Positions 12,001 to 27,000 of a stretch of 64,000 nucleotides of DNA are shown in pieces. Position numbers and translations under genes: made by a program. The notes below the pieces were generated by a model. That model saw only the letters and a list, made by a program, of their open reading frames with translations. It searched no databases and was not told where the DNA came from. Positions within the stretch are counted from its first letter, which is position 1. Each line of letters begins with the position of its first letter. Origin of the DNA: Unio delphinus (taxonomy: Eukaryota > Mollusca > Bivalvia > Unionida > Unionidae); the NCBI GenBank assembly GCA_029339505.1, contig JAQISU010000123.1, positions 4,572,501 to 4,636,500 of the forward strand, in the 5' to 3' direction.

Positions 12001-15000
12001 TTCTTTCAGTGCATTACCTTGACTTTTGACATTTTATCCCCAAATGAGTATGCTTTATTTCTACCCAATATGTCAGTCATCTACCATAATTACAAGCCTC
12101 AACTGATAATCCACTATGCTCTTTTATCACACATGGCCACCTGCATGGAGATTTCCCTATTTCTGATGAATATGCATAAACCTGTATAATAAATCACTGT
12201 AAACACAAGTACATTTCTGTAGCTACTGTCACCCATCATAATCTTCCATGCTATTTGAATGAGCCAATTAAAGTTTCTATCCAAAAGCATTCACTTATCA
12301 ATCAATACAATTAGCACTTTCACTGATGTGTAGGAAATTATGTTGCTGAATAAATTCTTTGGTTATGCTTACTCATGAAAAAATCTATACATTGTCAAGC
12401 AGCCTGGGCTTTCATAAGTTTGTGTTGGATGAAATAGTGCCCAAGTTAGCATCACCTTCAGCAAACACACCCTTGTAAGAAAATGCTGCAAATTGTTCTT
12501 TTTCAAATTTAATAAGAATCCTGAGAATAATAACTAAGTGTAGTAGGTATTATAATTAAAAACACTGTACATTTAATTAAAATACAGAAATAAAAGAACA
12601 TGCTCTGCAAAATGGCCTTTCTTCCCCTTCCTCTGAGTGTTAGCCCTATCAATTGCATTTTATGATAGCCATGTAGGATAAAAAGAAAGTGTTGCAGATT
12701 ATCACCCATGAGACCATGATTATCCACAAATTTGGTGGATTTTTGTTTCTTTAGCCTTTGTGACCCTGACCATTGACCTTTGTCCCAAATATCAATAAGC
12801 TTCTTTCTTACCCCAAGTGCACCATAAAGTTTGGTTACTGTAAATAGTGCAAAACTCAAGAATTTAAATATAAACCATTTTATCTTCTTACAGTCCAAGT
12901 AATTATGACCTCTGTGCTTTTGACACCAAAATGTACAGGCTTCTACTTTACCCCAAATAAGGAATTGTAATACTGTGTGGAAAAACATTGTTCCTTTTTC
13001 AGTAACAATGACCTTAAACTCAGACTGACTTCTTCCTCAGATCAAAGAGAAATCATCCACAAAGTTTGGTAACTGTCAACTATGAAGAACTCCAATTATT
13101 GTGAAGAAACCATTTCTCTTCTTTCTCATGTGGTGACTTTGATCTTCAAACTTTTGACCAAAATTTAACAGGCTCCTCCCTTGCCCCAACTGAACAAAGC
13201 CTGGTAAACATGTCTTCTTTTAGCCATAGTGACCTTTGATCCCAAAATATACATGTTTCTTCCTTTCTTCATGCACAAGAAATCCAAAATGTCTGGTAAC
13301 TGTAGAGGGTGGAGAACTAAAGTTATTGCAAAAAACATTTTTTCTTGTTCAATGACCTTAAACAGGGTCCTATTGACCACAAAATCAATAGAGTTCTTGC
13401 TTTCCCCAAGTGCATGCCATCCACAATGTGTGGAAACTGTAGATGATAAACAATTCTAGTTAAAAGCAGAATTTGTTTAGGCATCAGGCAGATGGCTGGC
13501 TGGAAAACATCATAACAATACACTTCACCATATGGTTGCCATATAAAAATTAGAAGAAATTTATTTAAACTGCCCAATTTATAATAACTTCAAAAATGAA
13601 AACAGTTCACCACATGCCAGGTAAAGATCTGGATATAACATTATTCATATTTAGACACACTTAAATATTAGTCCACATTTTGGCACTAAGCTGACAACTC
13701 TTTATATTTTTATGCCTGGAATCTTCACATACTATCAAAATGTAATTGATGGAAAAATCTACAGCTAAACTATCAGGATGACAGATTAAGTGACATATAG
13801 TGAAAACTTACATCTTTAGCTCCTCGTCGATATCCACATCTGCATCATATTTAGCATCATTATCTCCAGCTGTAATTGTTATCTGCAAGCACAAAAATGA
13901 AATAAAAGTCCAACATGTTTTTTTAATATCCAAATCATGTTAAAAGTTATCTGAACAAACAGTCTGAATTCAATATACAAAAATATAATTTAACCCAAGA
14001 CCTGCATGACCATAGGTAAAAACGATCCTTCTTACCAATTTGACATCTGTTTCATGAAAAAAGACAATGTGGGTGGAGTATATGAAAACTCTGCAATCTT
14101 ATTTTCTTCTTACTCTATCAATTACAGCAGTTAGTAAGGTTACATAAGGACACTTAAATAAGCAGAATAAAGAAAACACATATAAAGGCAAAAGATGTCT
14201 TATTAACATTATAGGAACACAATATAACCTATTTCCCAAACTTCATAGGTCAATTTTACATCATTTGCCAGTCTAATTAATATTCTTTCTATAAATATAA
14301 AAGAAGAATTGATAATCATGATATCTAGGTCATATTCAAACTGGGGCCCAGAGTGGCCGAGTGGTCTAAAGCGCTTTCCTTTATGGATCACTGCCGTCTC
14401 ATCTCTGCCTCCATGGGTTCGAGTCTAAGATTTTGCTAATGTAGTTATGTGAGAAAGCTTGCCAGTAGCTTCTCACGGGTTGGTGGTTATTTCCGAGAGG
14501 GTTTCCTCAGGTTGCTCCTCCACCAATAATACTGGCCACCATGTATAGCTTATCGTGTGCTGAAAAATGGCGTTAAACCCTAAAACAACAACAACATACT
14601 CAAACTCATCCAACAAGAGCTTGAAAATGTAAACCAATTTACTAATTGTACTGGATTAAAATTGTACTCACAAGAGCAGTTCACCAATCTAGATCACCCC
14701 ATCTTCTTTATTTTGTCCCCACCTAATAGTCTGCTAACCAAATTATGTCTTAAGGGAAATGCAAAAAACCAAGTTTACTGTTTGCTTAGGCATTAAAAAT
14801 CACAACCATGAAGATTCTCTATATTGTCTGATTTTTAACTGAATGGTGTCTACCTGTTGGAAATTTGGAATGTTAATAAGTATATGTTTTGTAATATTTT
14901 CTCAATAAATAACATCTAAAAAAACTCACCATATAAGCTTAAGTTAGATTTAAATCTGACAGAATTGATAAACACTGCAAATTGAATACAAAATCACCTC

Positions 15001-18000
15001 GTTAATATTTCACAGTCTTATAAAATCTGATCTGAAATAGAATTCCTAAAGTGCTGACAAGCTCTACCAATCAGATGCAAGATCACTATATTAAGGCATG
15101 GATCTCGCACTTAACTGTATTCATTGAATGTCTTGATGGTTAAAGCATTAGAAGATCAATTGGTTGAGCTTCAGACTCAAGTGTTATGGTTTCAATATCC
15201 ACACTAGCAAGCCTTTATGGGTGTGTCCTTTGGAAAGGTACTTAGCAAGCCTCTATTGGTTGCCTGGGTGTGTTCTTTGCAAAGGTAAGCCTCTCCCTCA
15301 ATAACTCATGTACAACAGGGTCCATAAACACAGACCGCACTATGCATGAGGTACAGTGGAACCTATAAAAATACTGATGTTGTGATTTCATTGAAAGTTA
15401 TAGTGAAACTTCTTATCATCCTTGACAATATCTCTAAGTTCAAATTCAGGAATTTTCTATAACTCATTGCCCTCACAATGGTCCTTTTCTGTGAAATAAA
15501 GCTCTTTATTTTATGAAGTACTCGTTTCACTTAGTTGCCTTGCTACCATTGATCACACAGTTATGATTGAGTAGATTAAGTTATGGTAGTTCAATTATAT
15601 TATGTACACAACAATTAACATTTATAACAGCGTCCAAACAATGAAAACTGAAATGAGTTCACTCGACACACAACAAATGCCATTAGATCTTAAGTATGTA
15701 GGATTTGCATGACTTTTAACTTTTCTTCCTCCTCCTTATTTGATTCAGAAAACACATTTAAAATTAGAACAATACAGCAAATATTTCTGATGGTCCAATA
15801 TCAAAACACAGTTGGCATTTGATCAGGCTACAGTAGATTGACACATTGTATGTTTAAATACAATATCAAAACACAGTTGGCACTTGATCAGGCTACAGTA
15901 GATTGACACATTTTATATCTGAATACAATATCAAAACACAGTTGGCACTTAATCAGGCTACAGTAGACTGACACATTTTATGTTTGAATACAAGAGGACA
16001 CATTGCATTTATGCTGAATAATGTTAATAAGGAACTAAAAGATACAATAAAAACACAAATTTCACTTGATAAATTTTTTAAATTTTACTAAAGTACTGCC
16101 TCCACTAGGAATAAATGACATTGTCATTGATATAAAAAAAACTTGAATATCGTTAATTACACTGTTTTAAGAATGTTGTTTGGAAAGAAAATGTTAACAA
16201 ATTATGACTTCTTATTAAAAGTTGATAATTTCATAATGTTGATTAAAATTTGCAGATCTTGTCTAACATTTTCAATGATAAAATGAGCAATATATCAAAG
16301 TTCAGTTACCAATTTTTATTATTACTATCTTCAAGTTTAAAAAAAGAGATCAATTATGGGGTATTTTCAGCATTACAAAAAGGTATCAATTATGGGATAT
16401 TTTCAGCATTATAAATAGAAATCAATTATGGGGTATTTTCAGCATTACAAAAAGGGATCAATTATGGGATATTTTCAGCATTATAAATAGAAATCAATTA
16501 TGGGGTATTTTCAGCATTACAAAAAGGGATCAATTATGGGATATTTTCAGCATTTTAATCGAGATCAATTATGGGGTATTTTCAGCATTACAAAAAGGGA
16601 TCAATTATGGGATATTTTCAGCATTACAAATAGAAATCAAATATGGGATATTTTCAGCATTATAAATAGAAATCAAATATGGGATATTTTCAGCATTATA
16701 AATAGAAATCAAATATGGGATATTTTCAGCATTTTAATCGAGATCAATTATGGGGTATTTTCAGCATTAAAAGCAGGTTCACAAGTTATAACAGTGTGAG
16801 TGTGAGTTATCGCGGGAGTTGTGTACTTAGCTTCACACTTCCCAGACAATCCATCCCAAAATATAGTGAAAGTACTGATAAATCCAACCAACCAAGTTTG
16901 ATCAAAATAGCATCAGAAATATTCTCTACATAAATAGTAACAAGCTCAGCACAATTATTCACCATTTCATACTCTTCCTCTTCCTCCTCCAGTTGTTCCT
17001 CAGACTCAATCTCTGAATCTTCCTCAGTTTTGGCTTCCATGGAATCATCTTCATCCTCATCTTCTTCATCATCCTAAACAAAGAAGTGTATGTAATAATA
17101 TTATTAACAATTCATTCATCTGACTTTGTTGTCTCACCTGGTTGGCAGTCCAATGCAGATCATGCCCAGTCAAATATAATAGACAAATAAAAGTGATAAA
17201 GTTTTGACAGGATACATAACCATTCAGATAATAAAATATAAAATGTCCAGATTCTGGATAAAGTTTGTACAGACAATTCATATTTTACTACATATTTAAC
17301 GACAAGGATTTTGCCTTTCTTGCACTGAAATAGCACTGCCACTGTAAATAGGATTAAAATTGTGTTTACATACATGTACGGAACCACTGTTATAAATAAT
17401 GGTATTAACTACATGTTCATTTTGCACCTACTGAGGGAATGAGAATGCGATTATGCTTTTTTGGATTTCATCGACATGATTTTACAAAGAAAAGAACAAC
17501 AAATGATGACATATTTTGACTGATATGCCAATCGTGAGCGTGAGACTCACCTGGAAGACATCATGTAGCCATGATAGCTAAAGTCCTATTTTATACAAGA
17601 TGAATGTGTAATAAATAGTAGACATCATATCTAGAGTCCCATTTTATACAAGCAATATTGTGTAATAAATAGACATCATATCTATAGTCCCATTTTATAC
17701 AAGTAATATGCAGTGTAATAAATAGTAGACATCATATCGAGAGTCCCATTTTATACAAGTAATATATTGTGTAATAAATAGTAGCAGTTTCCGAATCTCC
17801 TGTGGTATGGAAATCCGATGTGGCAAACTGATTATTCTTTGAGATTTCAACTTTCACTTTGACAGTCCTTCAAACCCATATACATCAAAACTCCTAGATA
17901 CCATTCATGTTTTCAACCTTAAACAGTTAATTAACATACATGCCAACACCTGAAGAGGAAAAAGTGTAATCCAAGTAGTCAAAAAAGAGGAATCCAGGCA

Positions 18001-21000
18001 GAAAAAGCATAATCCACACATATAACATGCTAAAATTTCAATGAACAATGATTTATTTGCCCCTCTTGTCTTTTAACATCATTTATTGCTTCAAGTTTTC
18101 ATATGTAGCACTTTTAGCTTTACAAACACATCGACTAGAATCCATCTTAAGACTTTTAGCGCCAACTATTCAAAATTCTTTCCACACAGCCTGTAATAGA
18201 TGACATGTGATCCTGCCCTCATGTCTTCATATTTAGAGGATACTGCTGTTTTTTGTTTTGTTTAATTTTTGCCCTTTTTTCATCCATCTGTGAAATTATT
18301 TAAACGGAGATATTTTTGCACTCATGTACGCATCTACTAAAATAAAATATGTTTTTTAGCGCCAATTACCTAAGACTGGTTCTCCATCAAACATGAATTA
18401 GAACAAAGAATCTGAGCATAAAGAATGAAATTTTTAAAAAAAATCAGTCTGTTCTCTCCTCACAAAGCCATACAGCTGCTTAAAATAGAATATGAGATCG
18501 AAAATTGCTATAAATAGAGAACACGATACTGTTAGGAAAGTCCACAGATAAGTGTACTCTTATACTGTAGTTAAATAGAAGCAGTCTTTTCTAAAATACA
18601 GTATATCAGATTAATTGAATATTAATGAAAACGAGAAAATAAATAATAATTTTTGGGGAAGGTGGATATACTGAAAAACAGTAAAACATATATGGTCACG
18701 CATAAGGCATAATTTAGTGAAAAAAGTGTAATGGTTGGCATGTATAAGTTAACCAACCCATCCATAAACATGGTCACATTTTAGACTGGACTCTTCATAG
18801 ACCTGATGATCATATTCTATGGTCCACCCTTGTATCCCATGAACTTGAATCAGATCACCTCTGCATTATATGCCATCTGGCTGTATCAGTCCTTAATCCT
18901 ACACCTTTATTTGCTACTAAAAGAAACCTCTGTATCATAAATAGAAACAAAGTAAAGCAGTTAAGAACGTCACAAACCTAGTCGATGTAGCCAAATTATC
19001 CAACTACAGTAATAAGATCATGGAAAGTTTCAGCTCCATAGGGGTCTTTGAGATTACTAACAAACTAATTTCAAGGAACAAATGTATACCAACTACCTTA
19101 TCTCCAGTATACCTTCCGGACTTGTTTGGAACTTTTTTCTGTGACAAGGTACAAACCATTAGAGATAAACTTGACAACACAATTTCAACCATACAGTTGT
19201 GATACAGAATTTCAGCGACAACCGTTAGCAACATTTCAACCTGACTATGGATTTAGTATGTGCACCAAAGTCATGTGAACTTGATCCGATTCCAACATCA
19301 CTGCTGCTTAGATCTAATATTGCCTTCACTAACTGATATTATTAATGCATCTTTCTCATCCGGCACATTCCCATCATTTTTTAAAACAGCCATTGTAAAG
19401 AATCTGTTGAAGAAACCAACAATCGACCATAATGATTTAAAGAACTACCGCCCAGTTTCTAATCTTCCATACATATAAAAAGTCTTAGAAAAAGTTATTT
19501 TAACCAAACCTGTATCTCATCTGAATTCAGTCTTTTGAGCAATGTACAGTCTGCATATCCCCTTGCTATAGTACTAATACTACTCTTCTGAAAGTAGTTA
19601 ATGACATTCTCTGCTTTGGTTTGAATAGAGGAAAAATTGCAGTCCTCATCCTCCTTGATTTGTCTGCAGCATTTGACACAATAGACCATGATATATTACT
19701 TCACCATCTCCAGCATGTATTTAGAATTCACAATACAGCCTTACTGTGGTTTAAGTAATACTTAGTCAACAGGACACAAATTGTGTGCACAAATGGAATA
19801 CACTCCAGCCAAATTGATCTATGTTCGGGTGTGCCACATGGATATGTTCTTGGCTCTGTTCTCTTTATTCTATACGCTCAGCCGCTCTCAAGTGTCATAG
19901 ATCATCATCCAGTGTCTCACCAATTGTAGGCTGATGACAACAGAAATATACGTTTAACTGACAGACTCCAGTCGAACATACCTATCTGGCCTCATTTATG
20001 TGTACACACCAGGAAGATACTTATGCTCTTCTTCTGACAATTGCATACTCATTATTCCCACTAAGAAAACAAAATCATATGGACAACATTCTTTTGCATA
20101 CCAGGCCCAGCAATGTGGAATGAAGTACCCATTTAACTTAGACACAAAGGAAGTGATCCCTTTCAAGTGTGCTCTTAAATCTCACCTATTTTGATTGCAA
20201 GAACAAACTTAAAGACCTAATAATGTTTCCTACCTTAAATATTTTCAGCATGTTTTATGCTTTCTAATTTCATGGTAATCATATAAATATGCATGGTGTA
20301 AGTGCTTTGAGCTTCTAAAGATACAAAGTCCTCATTATTATTATTATTATAATTATCCTGAAGCCATGCCAGTCAGTCCCAACACTAATCTCTGAAGGCC
20401 AAGTGATGCAACTGCTAGGATCATTTTAAAAAGTCTTTGGTATGACTTGGTCAACATTTAATCCCATGATCACCTGCATCCAAAGCAGACTATCAAACCA
20501 CTTGGACTATCAGAGCAGTCCATTACTAGTAGTTTTGTTAATCTCAAGGAACAAAATACAGTAAGAAAATGGGCTGTGATGGTTAAGTCATCAGCATACA
20601 TGGCCTATATGAAAATTTATGATGTTACTGATGATTCAGAGGTGGAATTTAAGGGGTTTAAACCAAATATTTTAAAGAATTGTGTTTTCCATACTCTAAA
20701 TAATGTACATGTCCTGGGATTACTAAATGTGATCAAATATATAAAATGAATAACTTTAAATCTATGTTATGATATTGTTTTGCATTTCTTCTCTATATTT
20801 TATATGCACACACATTCACTCTCGTGTCACCTTATCACTTGTTTTTTGACTGGTCTCCTCTAAATAATAAAAATGGATGGAAACAATTTTTTGTCATTTG
20901 ATATATTCTGAATAATGTACATCAGTTTTACACAACCGAAGGGATAACAATTCTTATCAGATCAATATCCCCACTAAACTGCCTTTATTACTTCACAAGC

Positions 21001-24000
21001 CTTGCCCTGCAACTGGTATCACAGTGTACACACAACTGTGCAAACAATTAAAAATAGCCAAACTATGTGAATGTTTACAAGCAGGTGTAACTTGCACCAT
21101 TGCCCTACAAGCTTCATTTCACAGAGGAGCCCCATTTTACTACTGAGAGCCCCATTTCACTATGTGATACAAGGCAGACAACTTACCAGCTCCCATTCAT
21201 CCTCACTGTCAAATATCCAGGCTGCCTGGTACTCGGATGTACCCTTAGGGACCCTCTTAACTATCTTTTTGGTGGCATGTATTTCAGCTGTAAAAGCAGA
21301 CATATCCAGTTATTTTCAAAATTGCACAAGTGACAAGAAAATGAATGTAAATATAATTTTTAAGATTTTTTAAAACAAGACCAGAAAAAAGAAAGAATGG
21401 CACACAAAATATTTGCATAGATGTAAACTTACAGTACCTTTTTTAAGATCTCCAAACAACCCATACAATACCATGGTCTGGACTTGAACAAAAAGGATTA
21501 CTGAGTGAATTCCAGATACAACAGATAGATATCCTTGAGTGAATACCTACTACATTAGATGGATATCCTTGAGTGAATGCCTAGTACATTAGATGGATAT
21601 CCTTGAGTGAATGCCTACTGTATCAGATGAATATCCTTGAGTGAATGCTTACTACATCAGATGGATATACTTGAGTGAATGCCTGCTACATATCCTTGAG
21701 TAAATGCTTACTACACGAGATGGTTATCCTTGAGTGAATGCCTGCTACATTAGATGGTTACCCATTCAATCTCATGGAAATGAATTTAAAGGGGAAAGGA
21801 TTAGTGAGTGCATGCCAACTACATCAGACGGTCACCCATACAATGTCATGGACATGAACTCGAAGATTATTCAAAATATTCTCCAAAGCATATGAAGATT
21901 CAAATATTTTTAACATTTTTAATATCATAGCATATGATCAAGGATAGATACAATGTAATTCCTAATTCAGTACATGTCCCAAAGCAAAATGAGTCAACTT
22001 CAAAGATTTTACTGAAATTCTGAGCTGCGCAGAAATTTGCTATATCAATGTATTAACTGCATCTTCACATATCTTCTCCCTTGTTTATTTCTGTTATATC
22101 AATCTAGTAAATGTATTTTCACATTGAACTGCTTCTCCCTGTTTACCTATCTGTATGCAATTTATATTTATTGTCAAATAATTTTACTGTCTTTCATGGA
22201 TATCCCAAAAGAAAACAAAAATTAGAGCTATCAGCTATTGCACAGGGAGCACATGATAAAAGGGTGTAAAAAACTGAAGGGTGTATGCAATACCAAGGTT
22301 CTAAATGGTGCAGATAAGACAAAGCCATAACAAAAATCTTGGTCTATGAAATAATGATTACCTCAAATTGCACTAAATATGCAGAGAGGTTGTTGAGCCA
22401 TGCTGATTACAAGCGTAATTCCATGTGAATTTATTAATTTGATTGACAAAGGCAATAATTCTGTTGTTGTTTTGGGTTTAACACCATTTCTCAGTGCAAC
22501 ATAGGCTATAAATGGCAGAATTACACACATACACACACTGGCTGAGCCAGAAACTCAAACCCTTACGGACATGTGTGAAATGGCAGTGATTGGTAAAAGC
22601 ATGTGCTTTAGACCACTCGGCCATATAGGGCCCAACTGGCAAAGTACAATGCAGTCTTGTGGGCAATCACCATTACAAAATTATAAGTTTCAGTAGGGGC
22701 AATAGTATTATAACATCCACTATGTCTAACACGGTCAAGATCATAAAAATGGCAAACAGATGTTTAATAGCACATGAAAGACTATTATCATGGCAAAGGA
22801 ATAAGGTGTCTCACCAAGAGACACACAGTGGTAGCAACCATGGATAAATCAGGCAGGATTCAAACCAATAACCTAATGATTTTGAGGCAAGCACATGGAC
22901 TCAATGTGGCTCCCTTAAAAACAAAATAAACTTAATGAGATTATTGCCTCTGATTCACCTACATAGTTACCGTATTTGCTGGCCTACAAGACAATACTTT
23001 TTTAGCAGAAAATCTTAGCTTTGTCTTATATTCCAAATCAACTTATACACGTATAATGTCAGTTGAATCATTTTATATATTTTTATATGGAAAATAATTC
23101 TCAAAGAGTACAAAAACTACTGGGCAAAAAATATTTCATTTTGGGGAAGAGATCATGTATAAAAATACTTATCGGAAGGCTATTTTTTTTCTTCTAGTTT
23201 TTGTTGCCACTTCCATTATTAAAAGAATCACATGGCTTTGTAGTGGTATTTACATGCTAATTAAATATCCTACAGCTGTATTAAGTCATGCCAAGCAATC
23301 ACCTGTTTCTGGTTAAGATTCAGCAGACCAGATCTGATTAGCGAGGCTACCAATAGTAAATGAGGATATCAATAGTAAATGAGGCTACCAATAGTAAATG
23401 AGGGGTATTGTGAATACCATACCATATAATGAAAGGAAATGTCAGGTGTTTACTAGTGTAAATTTCTCTGCCATTGACATTTGCGAACTTGCTGATGATA
23501 TGGAAATCAATTTAACATATATCTAGCATAAGCAAAGATAAAAAACAATGCTACCTAAGTACAGGAAAAGTACATGCACTTTAAACAAAATCTTATTTCT
23601 TATTTGTTGGGAATGAAAAGGTCATCATAGTTGCAAAGAAAATTAAACAGCATGCAAAACAGTCATTCTTGGGAATTAACCGAACGGACATAACTATTGT
23701 AAATATTTAAACCCTCAAAAAATTATATGTATTTTCATAGTTTACATTTACTGTTTCATTCATTAATGCTTTCTCTTTTTGACAAAATGCTTCATCAACA
23801 ATGGGACAATATGGTAAAAAAAAACAAACAAACAACAAGAAGAGCTGAACTCATGCCCACCCCTCTCAAAATTGTAAAATGCATTTTAGTATTAATTATG
23901 CAATATTCATATTGCTGGTAACCTGAAATAGCATACAGTGATACGCTTTAATATTTACAAAACTGAAAGTTATAATTTAATTCCACACAACATTGTGAGT

Positions 24001-27000
24001 TTTATCCTATCTGTAACTCAATAAATTTTTGAGGAGGTGTCATTATATGTAACTAAAAGTACATAATACAATGTGATGCTGTGTGAAACGAAGTGAAAAA
24101 CACAATCCAAGGTATTAATCTGACCTAGTCTTATACTCAGCATAGACTAAAGCACTTTCCATTACGGATCACTGCTGTCTCACCTCTGTCTGCGTGGGTT
24201 CGAGTCTAAGATTCGGCTAATGTAGTTATGTGAGAAAGCTTGCCAGTTCTCATGGGTCGGTGGTTCTTTCCTGGTTCTTCATCCACCAATAATACTGGCT
24301 GCCATGTATAGCCTATCATGTGCTAAAAAATGGCGTTAAACCCTACAACAACGACATATTTTTGTAAGCATGAAATATCTAGGCAACTAACAGTAGATGA
24401 AAAATGACATAGACATTTGTCAAGGTTCAATCTGTTTCTCTCCCCTGATATTTCACCATGAATATTGACAATAAATGTACTTCAATGCAATAAGTATAGG
24501 AAAATAAAACCTCTTAAATAATGGGAAATAGAGTCAATATTATTATATAAGCTTGCTCAATTTGTTAAGCCTTCCACAGATTTAATTATTGAACAGATCG
24601 TACACATTTTACCACTGTCCTCTGGCCATCAGTTGGCCTAGAAAATCGTCTTAGTCAATTAGAAAAGTTTACCTTCAGCATGTGCAAGTTCTTCCTCTGT
24701 CGGCCAAGTCTGTTCCCCCTCCATATGGTCAGGGACCACCTCAGACTGCAAGGACTGTTGGCAGGAGGGGTCAGCCCTCTCCAGAATACGTATTTCATCC
24801 TCAGCACCAACCTCATCATTCAAGTCCATCTCAACATCCTGAGGATTTATTGTAGAGGAAAGTAACATCCACAATACTGTGTATCTAATAGCAAACTTGT
24901 CAATCATGATGTGGTGAATCATAATTAGGGATATCATGTTTTCCATGTATAGGACTCTAATGATGAGGATTCTCCTACTTTATTGATAGGCTGATCATTT
25001 TACATGGAGTCCTTATTTATTTTATCTGCTTAAACACTGAAATTTTTTAAAGTAAATTCAATCAGTATATCAAGGAAAAAGTTAAATTTACAAGATGTTA
25101 CTGATGGACTTAATTAAAGGCAATAAAACTAGAATATAATTTATGATTACTTTAACAACCTCTGTCTTGTCTAAAGTGGCCAAATTAATGTAAACACTAG
25201 TTATAATGCAGAAAAATAATTCATACTAAAATGATGTTAAAGTCAAAATATCTACCACTGAAGAATAAAAGACATAAAATAATTAAAAAAATTATTTTTA
25301 TTAATATCAAAGTATACTAATATTAATGAGTTCATAAGATTCTGAAATTTTGTTATTTTCAAATCACTGTTCATCAAATTTGCTTCAAAGCTAATAGTAT
25401 TGTGCACCACAGAAAAAAGATTATATTGAATAAAATCTACAGCCTTGAATTAACACTGTATGACCACTAACAGTCGATGTATTTACCTTATCGACTACAC
25501 ACAAAGCTTCACATGAAATGCACGCAGTCCAATCTTCAAATACATACATTCATGTGTAGAATAACAGTTAACCTATTAAGAGTAACATATAAAAAGTACC
25601 ATGTAACCAACACAGAAAGTTTCCTTATTTATACTTTGCAACTGACTGATCTTATCTTGTGAATGTTTGACTGTATAGTTAGTTCATGGAATCATCTCTG
25701 TGTAAGTTTGACTGTATAGTTAGTTCATGGAATCATCTCTGTGTAAGTTTGACTGTATAGTTAGTTCATGGAATCATCTCTGTGTAAGTTTGACTGTATA
25801 GTTAGTTCATGGAATCATCTCTGTGTAAGTTTGACTGTATAGATAGTTCATGGAATCATCTCTGTGTAAGTTTGACTGTATAGTTAGTTCATGGAATCAT
25901 CTCTGTGTAAGTTTGACTGTATAGTTAGTTCATGGAATCATCTCTGTGTAAGTTTGTTTGTATAGTTAGTTCATGGAATCATATCTGTGGTTATGAACTA
26001 AACAAAAAACATCACATGTGTTATCAACTTGTATGTCAAAATGACCTTCTTTGGTTGTAGACATGCAGTACTAAAGGAGGTGTATCCAAATACTAAGTTT
26101 CATCATAGAGACATAAACGGCATCCAAGAAATTAACCATAAATACTCGTACATAAAATAATGTTCTAGTGGCCTCTTTATGTGACAAGCAGACATAATTT
26201 TGGTCCTCCATAAAAAACCTAAACAATATGAAGTGGCATTTACAGGTCCTCCCCCAATAGTTTCTCAAGGGGAAGCACCACCAATCTGGGTGGGAGGGGG
26301 GTGCAGGTGGCCAAAAATGCATCTTACAATCATACAATACTGCTCCTGATGGAGTTTATTATCATTAGTTAACAAATTAATCATTTGAAAAAATTAAGAT
26401 AACGAAAATATTCATTGCCAAATTCTTCTCTAATAATATTATGTGCATGTATACAATCATGTGCATGTCAGTGTGCACACTATTCAGTCACACTAATTTG
26501 TCAATTTCTGCAGCAAGTATTATATTACACTTTTCCTCTTTTCAGAAACAAAATCTGTAAAACAAAATACATCAACTACTTAAAAATAATCACATAAATT
26601 CACTTGCTGCTGTGATGACCATAATTCAAATCTTTCTTGCAAAAATCACAAAGTGCCAATCTTCTGGCATAAAGTTTCTTATGAACTAACCAGCTAAATT
26701 TCCATCGAATTTCTGCTTGAGCCATTCCCATACATATTTCAAAACTTTATCCAAACTTTTTGGCATCTTGTTCTCTCAAAAAAATAAAGCCATGTTTTGC
26801 AAACATGCTTCATTCTTTTCATTTCCAACAGTTTCTGACACATGAAGATTCATTGGATGAATAAACACGTTTGACCAATCATAATACTCTTTACAACAAT
26901 CATTTCACATTTGACCAATCATAATACTCTTTACAACAATCATTTCATGTTTGACCAATCATAATACTCTTTACAACAATCATTTGTTATATAATATAAA

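Larger units (their letters stand above)
87..13811 (-). other. TSR1 intron 12 (13.7 kb)
   Basis: The largest intron. It holds SINE copies at about 366-662 and 1219-1456, the 9-kb satellite (about 1700-10800), a Helitron and the first cluster of ~150-bp repeats (about 11830-13490). The remaining stretches (663-1218, 13490-13810) are plain AT-rich sequence in which I see nothing. Confidence 0.85.
13883..16962 (-). other. TSR1 intron 11
   Basis: Contains a SINE B copy at 14343, three 65-bp repeats at 15796 and the 36-bp minisatellite at 16348. The stretch 14600-15790 holds an imperfect repeat of GCAAGCCTCTAT-like text near 15200-15290 and otherwise nothing recognised. Confidence 0.8.
17074..21186 (-). 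other. TSR1 intron 10
   Basis: Carries a four-copy repeat at 17556 and the decayed LINE at 18760-20350. The stretch 17790-18750 is AT-rich with no recognised feature, and 20530-21180 likewise. Confidence 0.8.
21288..24672 (-). other. TSR1 intron 9
   Basis: Holds the ~34-bp repeat at 21451 and SINE B copies at 22458 and 24144. Other parts (21870-22450, 22640-23340, 23410-24140) show nothing recognised. Confidence 0.8.

Noticed and set aside
14343..14420. A functional tRNA gene (A box and B box present)
   Set aside because: The sequence continues as a SINE body with several copies in the window and lacks a full cloverleaf.
19260..19478. A cellular gene in intron 10
   Set aside because: The peptide is a reverse transcriptase block of a decayed LINE.
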